DNA of 64,000 bases. It comes from Frateuria hangzhouensis (lineage in GTDB: Bacteria; Pseudomonadota; Gammaproteobacteria; Xanthomonadales; Rhodanobacteraceae). The translations under genes were made by a program, and so were the position numbers. This document shows positions 16,202-25,325 of the stretch, piece after piece (position 1 is the first letter of the stretch; every line of letters starts with the position of its first letter). The stretch lies in the NCBI RefSeq assembly GCF_026410505.1, contig NZ_JAPMIU010000010.1, forward strand, positions 62,001 to 126,000, in the 5' to 3' direction. The notes below the pieces were generated by a model, which saw only the letters and a list, made by a program, of their open reading frames with translations, had not been told where the DNA came from and did no database searches.

Positions 16202-17626
16202 TTACAGCGCGGAGAGGAAGGTCACCAGGTCACGCTTCTGCCGCGTGCTCATGTGGATCCCGAAGCGGTGGTCGTAGAAATCGACGACGTCGCGCAGACT
16301 GGCGGCCGAGCCGTTGTGGAAGTACGGCGCGCGGGCGGCCAGGCCGCGCAGGATCGGGCCCTTGAACTTGCCGATGTCGGCCCACTTGCCGGTGAGCATG
16401 GCCAGGCCGGGGTCGGTGGTCTGCACGCTCTTGCCGGTGGCGATGTTGGTGAGCGTGTACAGCGGCAGGTCGGGAGTGCGGCGGCTGGCGGCGGCGATGC
16501 CGATATCGACCGGCAAGGCGACCGAGTGGTTGCCGATGTTGGGTGCGTTGTGACAGCTGCTGCAACTGCCGCGGATCACCCGCTGGCCGGTGAGGTCGTT
16601 GAGCCCGCGCACGCCGCGGATGTCGATGGGCATCGAGTTGAACAGCTTCTCGCCGCGCGCGATGGCGGCCCGCGCGCGACCGCGCCGGTCGCGGCGGAAC
16701 GGCGCGCCGGGATCGTCCCAGCTGTCGAACAGGCGCATGGTCTTCGCGTCGAACGCATCGCCGCTGGGGTCGTTGCCCAGGGTGTCGTTGATCCCGATCC
16801 AGAAGCGCTGCTGGGCGAGGATGTTGGCGCCACCCATGGCGTCGTCCTCGTTGAGCCGGCCGGCGGCGTTGTCATCGATCTGCGCGGCCACCAGGTGCAG
16901 CTCGAACTCGACGATGCGCTCGATGATGTCCCCGCCCGGCGCGCTCGACGCCTGCTCGTGGCCGACGATGGCGTGGCGCGCCTGCGCGGCCAGGCTGGTG
17001 CGCAGGTTCTGCAGGTCGATGCCGGCGTCCATCGGCGGGTTGAACGGGGTGAAGGTTTCGCGGCCATCCCACATCACCGCGGTGAGCCAGATCAGGTTGG
17101 CCGCCGGCAGCGGCCGGCGGAACAGCGACAGCTCGCGCGCGCTGGCGTAGCCGTAGGGATCGTCGACCGCGGTCAGGCGGAACTGCGCGTTGTCCGGCAT
17201 CGGCATGCCGATGCGCACCAGGCCACGGTCGAGCAGCATGGCGTAGGCGCTGCGGCGGGCCTCGACGCTGGAGACGTCGGCCAGCGGCGAGACGGCGCCG
17301 TCGACCGGCGAGAACACCGGATCCATGCCGTTCGTGCGGTCGAAGCGCTGGCGCAGCTCTTTCGGGGTGATCGTCCAGCCTTGCGCCTGGCGATGGCAGG
17401 AGTTGCACGAACGGCCGTTGCTGCCGAGCGGCTGGAAGAATGGATTGTCGCTGTCGATACGTCCGCTGGGCGTGCGGGTCTGCAGCCAGCCGGAGGCGTT
17501 GGCGGTGGTCAGCGGACGGTTGCGCTGTTGCGCCTGCGCGGTGCCGGCCGCGGCCAGCAGCAGGATGGCCAGCCTGGTGGCCAGGCGCCGGCAGGCGGCG
17601 AACCGGAAAGTGCGGTGATCGAACAT
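16202..17626 (-). CDS. Di-heme cytochrome c peroxidase-like protein
   Basis: 474 aa. A twin-Arg-poor signal peptide (about 1-32, ending AQA) directs it to the periplasm. Two CxxCH heme sites are visible: C74-C77-H78 (CNSCH) and C355-C358-H359 (CSSCH). The C-terminal part (KFKGPILRGLAARAPYFHNGSAASL) is the MauG/CcpA signature. Likely role: peroxide reduction or oxidation of an unknown partner. The start at MFDHRTF begins the signal peptide; a much longer antisense-type extension upstream is rejected. It is possibly cotranscribed with the MddA-like gene. Confidence 0.87.
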   Translation of the reverse strand: MFDHRTFRFAACRRLATRLAILLLAAAGTAQAQQRNRPLTTANASGWLQTRTPSGRIDSDNPFFQPLGSNGRSCNSCHRQAQGWTITPKELRQRFDRTNGMDPVFSPVDGAVSPLADVSSVEARRSAYAMLLDRGLVRIGMPMPDNAQFRLTAVDDPYGYASARELSLFRRPLPAANLIWLTAVMWDGRETFTPFNPPMDAGIDLQNLRTSLAAQARHAIVGHEQASSAPGGDIIERIVEFELHLVAAQIDDNAAGRLNEDDAMGGANILAQQRFWIGINDTLGNDPSGDAFDAKTMRLFDSWDDPGAPFRRDRRGRARAAIARGEKLFNSMPIDIRGVRGLNDLTGQRVIRGSCSSCHNAPNIGNHSVALPVDIGIAAASRRTPDLPLYTLTNIATGKSVQTTDPGLAMLTGKWADIGKFKGPILRGLAARAPYFHNGSAASLRDVVDFYDHRFGIHMSTRQKRDLVTFLSAL

Positions 17627-17768
17627 GATGCTGCCCCGTGTAGTGGTGCGCCTCCGTGCCTGGTCTGGCCAGGAGGGCTTCAGGACGGGGAACACCGCGT
17701 AACCGGGAACTGCGACATGCCGGCGGCGCCGGCCAGGCATTCCTGAATTGCCCACCGGCCCGATGACT

Positions 17769-17792
17769 TGCAGGAGCGCACCTGTGCACGAC
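17769..17792. repeat. Family-2 variant palindrome (GGAGCGCACCTGTGC)
   Basis: TTGCAGGAGCGCACCTGTGC-ACGA, a 24-nt hairpin of the GTAGGAGCGCACCTGTGCGCGA type, in the 254-nt gap between the kinase stop and the cytochrome start. Further copies lie at 29612 and 51441. Confidence 0.7.
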
Positions 17793-17880
17793 CGCCCGGA
17801 GCGCCGAACCCGCGATGGCGCAGGATCGAGCGGCCTTTCAAGGTTGGCGGCAAAAGGAGCGGGGCCGCCGTACCGCAGCG

Positions 17881-20535
17881 TCACCGGCGCGGCTTCATGC
17901 CGGCGTGCCAACGGGCCAGCCGGGTGCCGACAGGCCAATGGCGGATGCGGCCGAGCGCGGTTTCGAACGCCGGGTCGTCGACCGCGACCGCGGCCAGCGT
18001 GAGTTGCGATTCCAGGCGCCAGGGGTGGCTGGACGGCGCCTGGGCGCGATCCAGCGCGGCGACCAGTTGCCGTGCATCGCGCGCGGCGGCCCCGCCATGT
18101 CCGAGGGCGCGGGCCAGGCGCGTGGATTCGATCAGGTACAGCGGCCACGACAACGGGTCGTCGGCGTGCACGCGCGCGTTCGAGGCGGCGGCCCGGGCAT
18201 AGGCCGCCTCCGCGCCCCTGGTGTCGCCCGTGGCGGCCAGCGCGCGGCCGTGGGCGAGTTCGGCCAACGCGAGGGAGACGTCACGGCCGCGGTGGCAGCT
18301 GGCGCCATCGGCGAGGGCGCGCGCGGCATGTGCGGCGGCGGCTTGCGGATGCTGCAGCAGGAGCCGGGCGCGCGCCTGTTGCAGTTCGCTCCAGGCGATC
18401 GAGCAGCGCGATGCGTTGCGCGCGCGCTGCGTGTCGATCACGGCGAGCGACTGGGCCAGCGCGGCGCCGGCGTCCTCCCGCGCCAGCAACACGTCGATGC
18501 GCTGCACCCTTGGTTCCAGCGGCTTGCGATGCAGGCTGTTGCCGAGCGAATCGACCAGCGCCTGGGCCTTGCGCGCATACGCCTCGGCGGCATCGAGCTC
18601 GCCGCGGTAGAGGGCGATCTTCGATTGCAGCTCGATGGTGTTGGCCAGGCTCATCGGCGTGGCCCCGCGCCGCTTGCGCGCCAGTGCCTCGTTGGCCAGC
18701 ACGCCGGCTTCGGCGATACGGTCGGCGTCCAGCAGCACGCTGGCCAGGTCGTGGGTGGCGAAGGCCAGTGCGGCACAGCGCTGGCCGGCGGCGCAGTCGG
18801 CGCGATAGGCGGCAATCATCTGGCGGCCGTAGGCCACCGCGCGATCCATGTGGCCGCGGCCGTCCTCCACCACCATCGCGATCTTCAGCAGTTCGGCGTG
18901 CGGCGCGTCGGCCGGCAGGCGCCGCGCCGGGATCGCCAACAACGGCCCGAGGCGCTGTGCGGCCTCGTCGTAGCGGCTGCGACGGATCAGCGTGCGCACC
19001 AGCCCCATGCGGCTCTGCACGCGCACGGACGAGCTTGCCGGCAGATCCGCGGCGTTGGCGTCGGCGGCACGCAGCAGCTTCTCGGATCGTTCGTAGTCGC
19101 CCATGTCGCGCAGCACGTTGCCCAGCGTGTAGAGCAACTCGGCGTGCAGCTCGGGCTGGTCGCGCAGTTCCTGCGGCAGGCTTTCGGCGGCGGTGTAGAC
19201 CAGCGTCGGCACGTCCGGGCGCTGGCTGGCGGGCACGTCCGGCGCGGTGTTGCCGAGCAGGTTCACCACGAAGTCGCGGATCGCCTCGGCCCGCTGCGCT
19301 TCGTGGCGCGCCACGCTGGCCTGCCACAGGGCGACCGACAGCGACACGAGGATGGCCAGCAGGAACACCACGGTGATCGCCACGCCGCCACGGTGCCGCG
19401 CCACGAACTTGCCGGCGCGGTACCAGCGCGAGGGCGGGTGCGCCTGCACCGGTTCATTGTCGAGGTGCCGCTCGAGGTCCTCGGCCAGCGCGCCGGCCGA
19501 GGCGTAGCGGCGGTCCGGTTCGGCGCACGCGGCCTTGCGCACGATGTTGTCGAGGTCGCCGCGAAGCTTGCGCCGGATCGGCATCACCGCGGCCGGCGAC
19601 GGCGCGAGCCCGTAGGCGTTGGCGATCGACCGCGCATCGGTGCGCGAGGGCAGCGTGGTGGTGGTCGCCGTGGCGCCGATGGCACGGCGGCGACCACTGA
19701 TCAGTTCGTCCAGCAGGATGCCCAGCGCATAGACGTCGGTGGCGGTGGTGACCGGCTGCTGGGCGAACTGCTCCGGCGCGGCGTAAGCCGGGGTGAGCGC
19801 GCGATGCTGGGTGCGGGGGGCGCCGGTCATGTCCTCGTCGAGCAGCTTGGCGATGCCGAAATCCAGCAGCTTGACGTCGCCTTCGGCGGTGACCAGCACG
19901 TTCGATGGCTTGAGGTCGCGGTGCACGATCAGCGCGCGATGGGCCGTCTCCACCGCGCGGCACACCATCAGGAACAGCACCAGCCGCTGGCGCAGGCCGA
20001 GCGCGCGCTCGCGCGCGTAGTCCGTGATCGGCTGGCCGTCGACCAGTTCCAGCGCGATGTAGGCCAGGCCGCCATCGGCGATGCCGCCCTCGATCAGCCG
20101 CGCGATGCCCGGATGGCGCAGCCGCGCCAGCGCCTCGCGCTCGCGGCGGAACTGCCGCTGGGCCTCGGCCGTGTAAAGGCCACGCGCCAGCAGCTTGATC
20201 GCCACCTCCTGGCGCACGCCGTCGTTTTCGCGGCATGCGCGGAACACCGTGGACGAGCCGCCTTCGCCGAGCACCTCGATCAGCTCGAACGGACCGATGC
20301 AGCTGCCGGCGGGCAGCGCCTCGGCCACGCTGGCGTCGCCGATCGCATGCGCCGCCCGCGCCGCATCGCCGGTGGACAGCAACTCGCCCTCGGTGGCGTC
20401 GGCCACCAGCATGCGTTCCAGTTGCGCGCGTAGCCGCGGGTCCGGGCAGCGTTCGGCCAGCAGGTTCGCGCGCGCGTCGGCCGGCAGCGGGAGCGCTGCC
20501 TCGAACAGCTCGCGCAAGGACGGTAGGGATGCCAT
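17881..20535 (-). CDS. Membrane Ser/Thr protein kinase with TPR-rich C-terminal half
   Basis: 884 aa. The Hanks-type kinase domain (about 83-350) has the Gly loop GEGGSSTV (90-97), K114, HRDLKPSN (D207), DFG (225-227) and APE (253-255), so it should be active. One TM helix (~384-405) follows, then ~480 residues of helical TPR-like repeats that would be periplasmic. An N-terminal ~75-residue helical domain is shared by kinases paired with ECF sigma factors. The gene lies 151 nt downstream of such a sigma factor on the same strand, and the two probably form a signalling unit: phosphorylation of the sigma factor or its regulon is inferred. Confidence 0.9.
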   Translation of the reverse strand: MASLPSLRELFEAALPLPADARANLLAERCPDPRLRAQLERMLVADATEGELLSTGDAARAAHAIGDASVAEALPAGSCIGPFELIEVLGEGGSSTVFRACRENDGVRQEVAIKLLARGLYTAEAQRQFRREREALARLRHPGIARLIEGGIADGGLAYIALELVDGQPITDYARERALGLRQRLVLFLMVCRAVETAHRALIVHRDLKPSNVLVTAEGDVKLLDFGIAKLLDEDMTGAPRTQHRALTPAYAAPEQFAQQPVTTATDVYALGILLDELISGRRRAIGATATTTTLPSRTDARSIANAYGLAPSPAAVMPIRRKLRGDLDNIVRKAACAEPDRRYASAGALAEDLERHLDNEPVQAHPPSRWYRAGKFVARHRGGVAITVVFLLAILVSLSVALWQASVARHEAQRAEAIRDFVVNLLGNTAPDVPASQRPDVPTLVYTAAESLPQELRDQPELHAELLYTLGNVLRDMGDYERSEKLLRAADANAADLPASSSVRVQSRMGLVRTLIRRSRYDEAAQRLGPLLAIPARRLPADAPHAELLKIAMVVEDGRGHMDRAVAYGRQMIAAYRADCAAGQRCAALAFATHDLASVLLDADRIAEAGVLANEALARKRRGATPMSLANTIELQSKIALYRGELDAAEAYARKAQALVDSLGNSLHRKPLEPRVQRIDVLLAREDAGAALAQSLAVIDTQRARNASRCSIAWSELQQARARLLLQHPQAAAAHAARALADGASCHRGRDVSLALAELAHGRALAATGDTRGAEAAYARAAASNARVHADDPLSWPLYLIESTRLARALGHGGAAARDARQLVAALDRAQAPSSHPWRLESQLTLAAVAVDDPAFETALGRIRHWPVGTRLARWHAGMKPRR

Positions 20536-20686
20536 GGCGACCTTCTCCGACGATGCCCCGCGCTTCGATAAACCCCGAATGCGCGCGGTTTGCGACCTGG
20601 ACCGCAGCGTGCCCGTCCACGACCTCGGGCGGCAGAAGCGCGCGGGGCGAAACCTTGCAGCCGGACGGCCTCGATCGCCCTGCCTG

Positions 20687-21217
20687 CTAGTCCATGCGCG
20701 CCTTGATGAAGGCGCGCGCGAAACGCCAGTCGCGATCGATCGTGCGCCGGCAGAGCCCGAGCGTTTCACCGACCTGCTCCAGGCTCAGCCCGGCGAAGAA
20801 GCGCAGCTCCACGACCTGCGCGGCGCGCGGGTCGGCCTGCTCGAGCTCGTCCAGCGCGGCATCCAGCGCCAGCGCCTGCTCGGCGGTGTCCAGGGCCAGT
20901 TTCAGCGCGCGATGGTCCAGCGTGACGCGCTGCCACTGCCCGCCGGCACACAACCGCAGGCGGTCGCGCGCCCGGTTGATCAACAGATGGCGCATGGCGC
21001 GCGCGGCATAGCTGAAGAACTGCGCGGGATGTTCGAACTGCAGCCCTTCGCGCTGCCCCATGCGCAGGTACAGCTCATGCACCAGCTCGGTGGTGTCCAG
21101 GGTGCCGTGGGGACGTCCGGCCAGCTGCTTGGCGGCCATGGCCTTCAGGCGTGCGTAGACGGTGACGAAAAGTTCTTCCGCCGACTGGTCGAGCGGTGTC
21201 TGCCGGGATTCGGGCAT
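20687..21217 (-). CDS. ECF-subfamily RNA polymerase sigma factor
   Basis: 176 aa. Region 2 is seen as ELVHELYLRM..FFSYAARAMRHLLINRARDR, and region 4 as VVELRFFAGLSLEQVGETLG followed by the recognition helix RRTIDRDWRFARAFIK. The type is the ECF group that is regularly followed by a Ser/Thr kinase-TPR gene in Xanthomonadales and acidobacteria. No anti-sigma factor gene is adjacent, which fits regulation by the neighbouring kinase instead. The start is the first ATG, with hydrophilic N-terminus MPESRQTPLD. Confidence 0.9.
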   Translation of the reverse strand: MPESRQTPLDQSAEELFVTVYARLKAMAAKQLAGRPHGTLDTTELVHELYLRMGQREGLQFEHPAQFFSYAARAMRHLLINRARDRLRLCAGGQWQRVTLDHRALKLALDTAEQALALDAALDELEQADPRAAQVVELRFFAGLSLEQVGETLGLCRRTIDRDWRFARAFIKARMD

Positions 21218-21338
21218 GGCGAAGTACCCCGTCGATGCAGGTCTTCAACGGGGCGATGGTACGCCTGTGCCGAGTGGCTGGCGTGGTGGTCCGGACGAGG
21301 TCGCCCGCTCGCGGGCCAACGTGTCCGACCGCCTTTCC

Positions 21339-21384
21339 CGCGAGCCCCGGCCCTCACCCGAACCTTCTCCCCGACGGGGAGAGG
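21339..21384. repeat. Family-3 repeat
   Basis: CGCGAGCCCCGGCCCTCACC followed by CTTCTCCCCGACGGGGAGAGG: one full element (direct plus hairpin half) between hemY and the sigma-factor gene. Confidence 0.8.
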
Positions 21385-21407
21385 ACTTCGGATGGCGAGC
21401 GGACGCC

Positions 21408-22664
21408 TTAGCCGCGCAGCCGCGGCATGCCGTGCTCGTCGCGTTCTTCCACCGCCAGCGAGCGGGTATCCGGATGCGAGAGCCGGCTGTCGCGCGGCAG
21501 CTCGACGGTGGCCTCGCCGCGGGCGAGCGCCAGCGCATTGCGGTAGCAGCGCTGGGCGAGGGGGATGTCGCCCTGGCCGACGCAGGCGTCGCCCATGGCC
21601 TCCCAGGCGCCGGGACTGGGCGCGATGGCGAGCGAGCGTTCCAGATAGGTGCGTGCCTTGCCCCACAGTTGCTGGCGCACGCACATGCGGCCCAGTGCAA
21701 GCAGCAGGCCGGGGTCGTTGGGATGGGCGTCGAGCCAGCCTTCGGCGCGGCGCAGGCGGGCGTCGAGGTCGTCGCTGTCGAGCGCGCCCCAGGTTTCGGC
21801 CAGTTGCGGCGACCACTCGCGGCGCAGCGCGGATTCGAGTTCGTCCATCGCCGGCAGCGTCAGGCCGAAAGCCGCCGCGCGGCGGGCGTAGGCGTCGATC
21901 ACCGTCGGCGCACGGCGCTGGCCCTTGCCCAGCTGCGACCACAGTGCGTTGAGCGATGGGCCTTCCGTAGCCGCGTTGATGGCGGCGACCAGCACCTGCG
22001 TTTCCAGCGCGGCGTAGCGCTGGGAGCCGAGCGCGCCGCTCTTGTGCAGCGGTTCGAGTGCGGCCATGGCGCGGCGGGGCTCGCCGGCGGCGAGCGCGGC
22101 GAGCGCCAGTTCGTGCCAGCCGCCGGGGGTGAGGTTGCCGCTGTCGGCTTCCGGGCCCAGCAGCGCCAGTGCCTCGGCCGGCTTGCCGTCGCGGCGCAGC
22201 ACGCGGGCGCGCACCACGCGGGCGGCCTGCGGCGCGGCCTGGCCGGCGCGGTTGAGGGCTTCGAGTGCGCGCGCCGGCTCGCCGCGACGCGAGGCGGCTT
22301 CGGCCGACGCGAGCAGGGCGGGACCGCGCAGGTCATCCAGCCGCGCGGCACGTTCCAGGTCGCGCTCGGCTTCGCCATGGCGGCCTTCCATCAACGCAAC
22401 CAGGCCGCTGCCCAGGCGCTGCCGGCTGACCCGGCGGTGCCGCCGCGTCATCGCGCCGAACGGCCAGCGCGCCAGCCGCCACAGCCCGGTGAGGATGGCC
22501 CAGGCCAGCAGCACGATGACCAGCGCCGCTACCACGGTGGTTTCCACCCGCCAGCCACGCAGGCGCACCAGGACATAACCCGGATCTTCGGCGACCCAAT
22601 GCCAGCCGAACGCAGCCAGCGCCGCGACCACGATCAGCAGCAACAGCCAGCGCCACGGCTTCAC
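21408..22664 (-). CDS. hemY: HemY, heme-pathway TPR membrane protein
   Basis: 418 aa. Two N-terminal hydrophobic segments (about 5-22 and 40-62) match the HemY_N domain. TPR-like repeats follow, notably near 100-240 and 300-390 (NDPGLLLALGRMCVRQQLWGKARTYL). HemY accompanies late heme or coproporphyrin metabolism but its reaction is not settled. It starts at GTG and overlaps hemX by GTGA (22661-22664), giving translational coupling. It is the last gene of the hemD-hemX-hemY group. Confidence 0.93.
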   Translation of the reverse strand: MKPWRWLLLLIVVAALAAFGWHWVAEDPGYVLVRLRGWRVETTVVAALVIVLLAWAILTGLWRLARWPFGAMTRRHRRVSRQRLGSGLVALMEGRHGEAERDLERAARLDDLRGPALLASAEAASRRGEPARALEALNRAGQAAPQAARVVRARVLRRDGKPAEALALLGPEADSGNLTPGGWHELALAALAAGEPRRAMAALEPLHKSGALGSQRYAALETQVLVAAINAATEGPSLNALWSQLGKGQRRAPTVIDAYARRAAAFGLTLPAMDELESALRREWSPQLAETWGALDSDDLDARLRRAEGWLDAHPNDPGLLLALGRMCVRQQLWGKARTYLERSLAIAPSPGAWEAMGDACVGQGDIPLAQRCYRNALALARGEATVELPRDSRLSHPDTRSLAVEERDEHGMPRLRG

Positions 22665-23761
22665 GGCCGCTGCCCCGTGCTGGCGGCGGGGGCCGGCGTG
22701 GCGTCGGCCGCCCTGAGCGCATGCACCGCACGCAGGTTGCGCAGTTCGGCCAGCGCGGCACCCAGTTGCACCGGGGTAGCCGGCGCCAGGGTCTTGGCCA
22801 GGCTGGCCAGTTGCGCCTGCGCATGGGCGACGGCGGGGTCATGGGTATCGAACTGCGCGGCCAGGCTGGCCTGGGCACGGGCAACCGCATCACGCGCGGC
22901 GTCGACGTCGGCGGCCAACAGCGCGGCCTGCGCCTGGGCCAAATCCAGCGCGGCCAGTTCGCGGGCGAAGCGGGCGTCGGCCATCGCCAGCGGCGCGCCG
23001 TTGTCGCGCTGCACGCTGACCACGCTGCCGAGCGCCCGGCCGATCCGCGCCCAGGCACCCGGGTTGACTTGGCCGCCGGACGTATCCCGCGGCGCGAGCG
23101 GGAGCGTTTCCAGCGCGCCGCGCAGTTGCTGCAGGGTATCGACCGCCCGGGTCCGCGGCAGGCCCTGCTCCAGCGCCTCGCGCTCCGCGGCGATGCTCTG
23201 GCGCACGCCGGAGAAGGCGCCGTCGTTGACCGCCGCCAGCGCCTGGTCGGCCAGCGCGTAGGCGGCCGCGGCGCCCTGCGCGTCGTGGAACAGCACGTAG
23301 CGTTGCTGGCCCATGCGCAACAGCGTTCCGGTCTCGTCCAGCAACATCGCGTCATGGCCGGAGAGGCTCTTTTCCGAGAGCTTGGCGACCGCGTCCTCCA
23401 GGTTGCGCAGGCGCTCGGACTGGCCAAGCATTTCCTCGCGCAGGCTGCGGTTGACCTGCTCGGCGTCGCCCAGGCGCTGGCGTAGCGAGCTGCGTTCATC
23501 GCCGAGGGTACCGAGGGTGCCTTCGAGCTGTCCGACCCGCTGGTCGAGATTGTCGCTGGCGCTGCCCTGCGCCTGCTGCCACTGGCGCCAGGCCACGTAA
23601 CCGGCCAGGCCGAGCGCAAGCAGGGCCAGCAACAGGGCCAGCGCAAGCGTGCCGCCGCGGCGCGGAGCCGCGGCGGGTGCCCGCGCGGGGCGCGGGGCGG
23701 GCGTCGCGGCCGGAACCGGCGTCGCGGCGGGACGGTCGGAAGCGAGGTCGTCTTGGCTCAT
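22661..23761 (-). CDS. hemX: HemX-like membrane protein
   Basis: 366 aa. An Ala/Pro-rich cytoplasmic N-terminus is followed by one TM helix (about 37-58). A coiled coil (about 70-125; LEGTLGTLGDERSSLRQRLG) and a conserved C-terminal domain (AMLLDETGTLLRMGQQRYVLF; VSVQRDNGAPL) follow. It is annotated elsewhere as uroporphyrinogen-III C-methyltransferase but lacks the SAM methyltransferase fold. Start choice: the ATG at 23761 lies 7 nt after a -10-like TAGCAT. An in-frame ATG 9 nt upstream overlaps that hexamer. Confidence 0.88.
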   Translation of the reverse strand: MSQDDLASDRPAATPVPAATPAPRPARAPAAAPRRGGTLALALLLALLALGLAGYVAWRQWQQAQGSASDNLDQRVGQLEGTLGTLGDERSSLRQRLGDAEQVNRSLREEMLGQSERLRNLEDAVAKLSEKSLSGHDAMLLDETGTLLRMGQQRYVLFHDAQGAAAAYALADQALAAVNDGAFSGVRQSIAAEREALEQGLPRTRAVDTLQQLRGALETLPLAPRDTSGGQVNPGAWARIGRALGSVVSVQRDNGAPLAMADARFARELAALDLAQAQAALLAADVDAARDAVARAQASLAAQFDTHDPAVAHAQAQLASLAKTLAPATPVQLGAALAELRNLRAVHALRAADATPAPAASTGQRP

Positions 23762-23768
23762 GCGCGCC

Positions 23769-23774
23769 ATGCTA
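23769..23774 (-). promoter_or_regulatory. Candidate -10 of hemX, leaderless geometry
   Basis: TAGCAT (reverse strand) lies 7 nt before the hemX ATG with no Shine-Dalgarno sequence. It would allow hemXY transcription independent of hemD. Position-based inference. Confidence 0.3.
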
Positions 23775-23863
23775 GCAGCCCGCATGGCGGGCTTCGCATG
23801 GTCGGCGTGAAGCGGTGTGCGCTCATACAAGGCACCTCGAAAAGCTCCGTAAGCTTCCGGCAA

Positions 23864-23943
23864 CTGTAGGAGCCCACTGGTGGGCGATGCTTTTGGCGGT
23901 GCGATCAGGCGTAAGAGCATCGCCCACCAGTGGGCCCCTACAA
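23864..23943. repeat. Family-2 palindrome pair between hemD and hemX
   Basis: TGTAGGAGCCCACTGGTGGG-CGATGCTTTT and its mirror AAGAGCATCGCCCACCAGTG-GGCCCCTACA are separated by ~20 nt. A large cruciform or RNA hairpin here may separate hemD from hemXY transcripts. Confidence 0.88.
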
Positions 23944-23976
23944 AGCATCGCGCGAAAGGAAGTTGTTCGAGGTTCC

Positions 23977-24759
23977 CTACGGGGGGGTGCCCGCGGCAGC
24001 GGCGAGCAGGTCGGCCGGCATCGCCGAGGCGGCACGAAGCACTTGGTGAAAGCCGGCATCGCGGGCGGCCTCTTCCAGCCGCTCGCTGCTGACCACTGCG
24101 ACCACCGCGCACAGGCGCGACCAGGCCTGCGGCGGCAAGGCGTGGCGCAGATTCGCCAGAGCCTGCGCGCTGGACAGCAGCACCCGCGCGTCCGGCCGCA
24201 ATTGCCGCACGGCGTCGACGTGGCGCCGATCCAGTCGCGGCGCGGCGCGCCGGTACACCCACACCTCGCGCAGCCGTGCGCCGCCGTCGCGCAGGCGCTG
24301 CTGAAGCAGGCCGCGTCCGCCGGGGGCACCGATCAGCGCCACGCGGCGCCGGCGCACGTCGTGCAGGGCGGGCAGGTCGAGCAGGCCTTCGCTGTCCTGG
24401 TGCCGGGTGGGCGCCTGCACGGTCACTCCGTGGCGACGCAATGCGGCGGCGGTGCCCTGCCCCACCGCCAGCACCGTGGCGTGCGTGTGCAACGGCTCCC
24501 ATGCGGCGGCGAAGCGCACCGCGGCCGGGCTGGTGAACAGCAACAGCTCGTCCGCGTGCAGCGCCTCACGCAACTGCCCACGGGCCTGGTCGGCATCATC
24601 GACCGGCCGCAGCGCCAGGCCCGGCAGCAACAGCGGCATGCCGCCGCGCGCACGCACCTGGCGCGCGAAGGTCGCGGCGGTGCCGGCAGGCCGGGTGATC
24701 ACGATTTGCCGGCCGTGCAATTGCCCGTTGGAACAAGCCTGTGGCACCGCGCCATCCAC
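23977..24759 (-). CDS. hemD: Uroporphyrinogen-III synthase
   Basis: 260 aa from a GTG. Recognisable strands of HemD are GRQIVITRPAGTAATFARQV at the start of the fold, LLLFTSPAAVRFAAA, VLAVGQGTAAALRRHGV, and VLLSSAQALANL with VVAVVSSERLEEAARDAGF near the end. The enzyme cyclises hydroxymethylbilane to uroporphyrinogen III. The N-terminal 17 residues before the conserved strand are uncertain; a TTG nearer to GRQIVIT is an alternative start. hemC is not in this window. Confidence 0.9.
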   Translation of the reverse strand: MDGAVPQACSNGQLHGRQIVITRPAGTAATFARQVRARGGMPLLLPGLALRPVDDADQARGQLREALHADELLLFTSPAAVRFAAAWEPLHTHATVLAVGQGTAAALRRHGVTVQAPTRHQDSEGLLDLPALHDVRRRRVALIGAPGGRGLLQQRLRDGGARLREVWVYRRAAPRLDRRHVDAVRQLRPDARVLLSSAQALANLRHALPPQAWSRLCAVVAVVSSERLEEAARDAGFHQVLRAASAMPADLLAAAAGTPP

Positions 24760-24825
24760 GCAACAAACAGGCCGCCAGTGTAAGCCGCTCGCTACACTTG
24801 CCGCTTTTCGACCGAAGCCTTTGCC

Positions 24826-25299
24826 GTGACCGATCCCCAACTGCTCGCCGACGACCTGCTGCACTTCATCCGCGACAGGATCCCGCTCGCCCGCGCCATG
24901 GACCTGCGCCTGGACCATGTCGCGCGGGACAGCCTCGCGTTGGCCGCGCCGCTGGCGCCGAACGTCAACGACAAGGGCTGCGCGTTCGGCGGCAGCCTGG
25001 CCAGCGTGATGACGCTGGCGGGCTGGGCGCTGGTGGAACTGGCATTGCAGCGCCGCGGCGAAGCCTGCGACGTGTTCGTGGGCGATTCGCGCGTACGCTA
25101 CCTCGAACCGGTATGGAGCGATTTCCGCGCCGAGGCGCGGCTGGCCGAAGAGGCCGACTTCGGCACTTTCTTCGCCACGCTGGCCGAGCGCGGCAAGGCG
25201 CGCATCGACGTGCGTTGCGCCGTGCCCGGCAGCGGCGCGCGCCCGGCCGCCACGCTGGAGGCGCGTTTCGTCGCCAAGCGGCGCGCTGGGGCACAATGA
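24826..25299 (+). CDS. Hotdog-fold thioesterase (YiiD C-terminal domain type)
   Basis: 157 aa from a GTG. The putative thioesterase domain (about 10-150) shows APLAPNVNDKGCAFGGSLAS, a hotdog helix motif as in the C-terminal domain of YiiD. It probably hydrolyses an acyl-CoA or acyl-ACP; the substrate is unknown. It diverges from hemD. A TACACT hexamer at 24793-24798, 27 nt upstream, is a candidate -10. Confidence 0.8.
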   Translation: MTDPQLLADDLLHFIRDRIPLARAMDLRLDHVARDSLALAAPLAPNVNDKGCAFGGSLASVMTLAGWALVELALQRRGEACDVFVGDSRVRYLEPVWSDFRAEARLAEEADFGTFFATLAERGKARIDVRCAVPGSGARPAATLEARFVAKRRAGAQ

Positions 25300-25325
25300 A
25301 GCCTGGTACTCGAGGGGGATCCGCC

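Noticed and set aside
15257-17746. Long plus-strand frame opposite mddA and the di-heme cytochrome gene
   Set aside because: The minus-strand genes have clear heme motifs, signal peptide and family structure; the opposite frame does not.
22661-23761. HemX as a true uroporphyrinogen-III C-methyltransferase
   Set aside because: It has one TM helix and a coiled coil but no SAM methyltransferase motifs; the name is inherited from old annotation.
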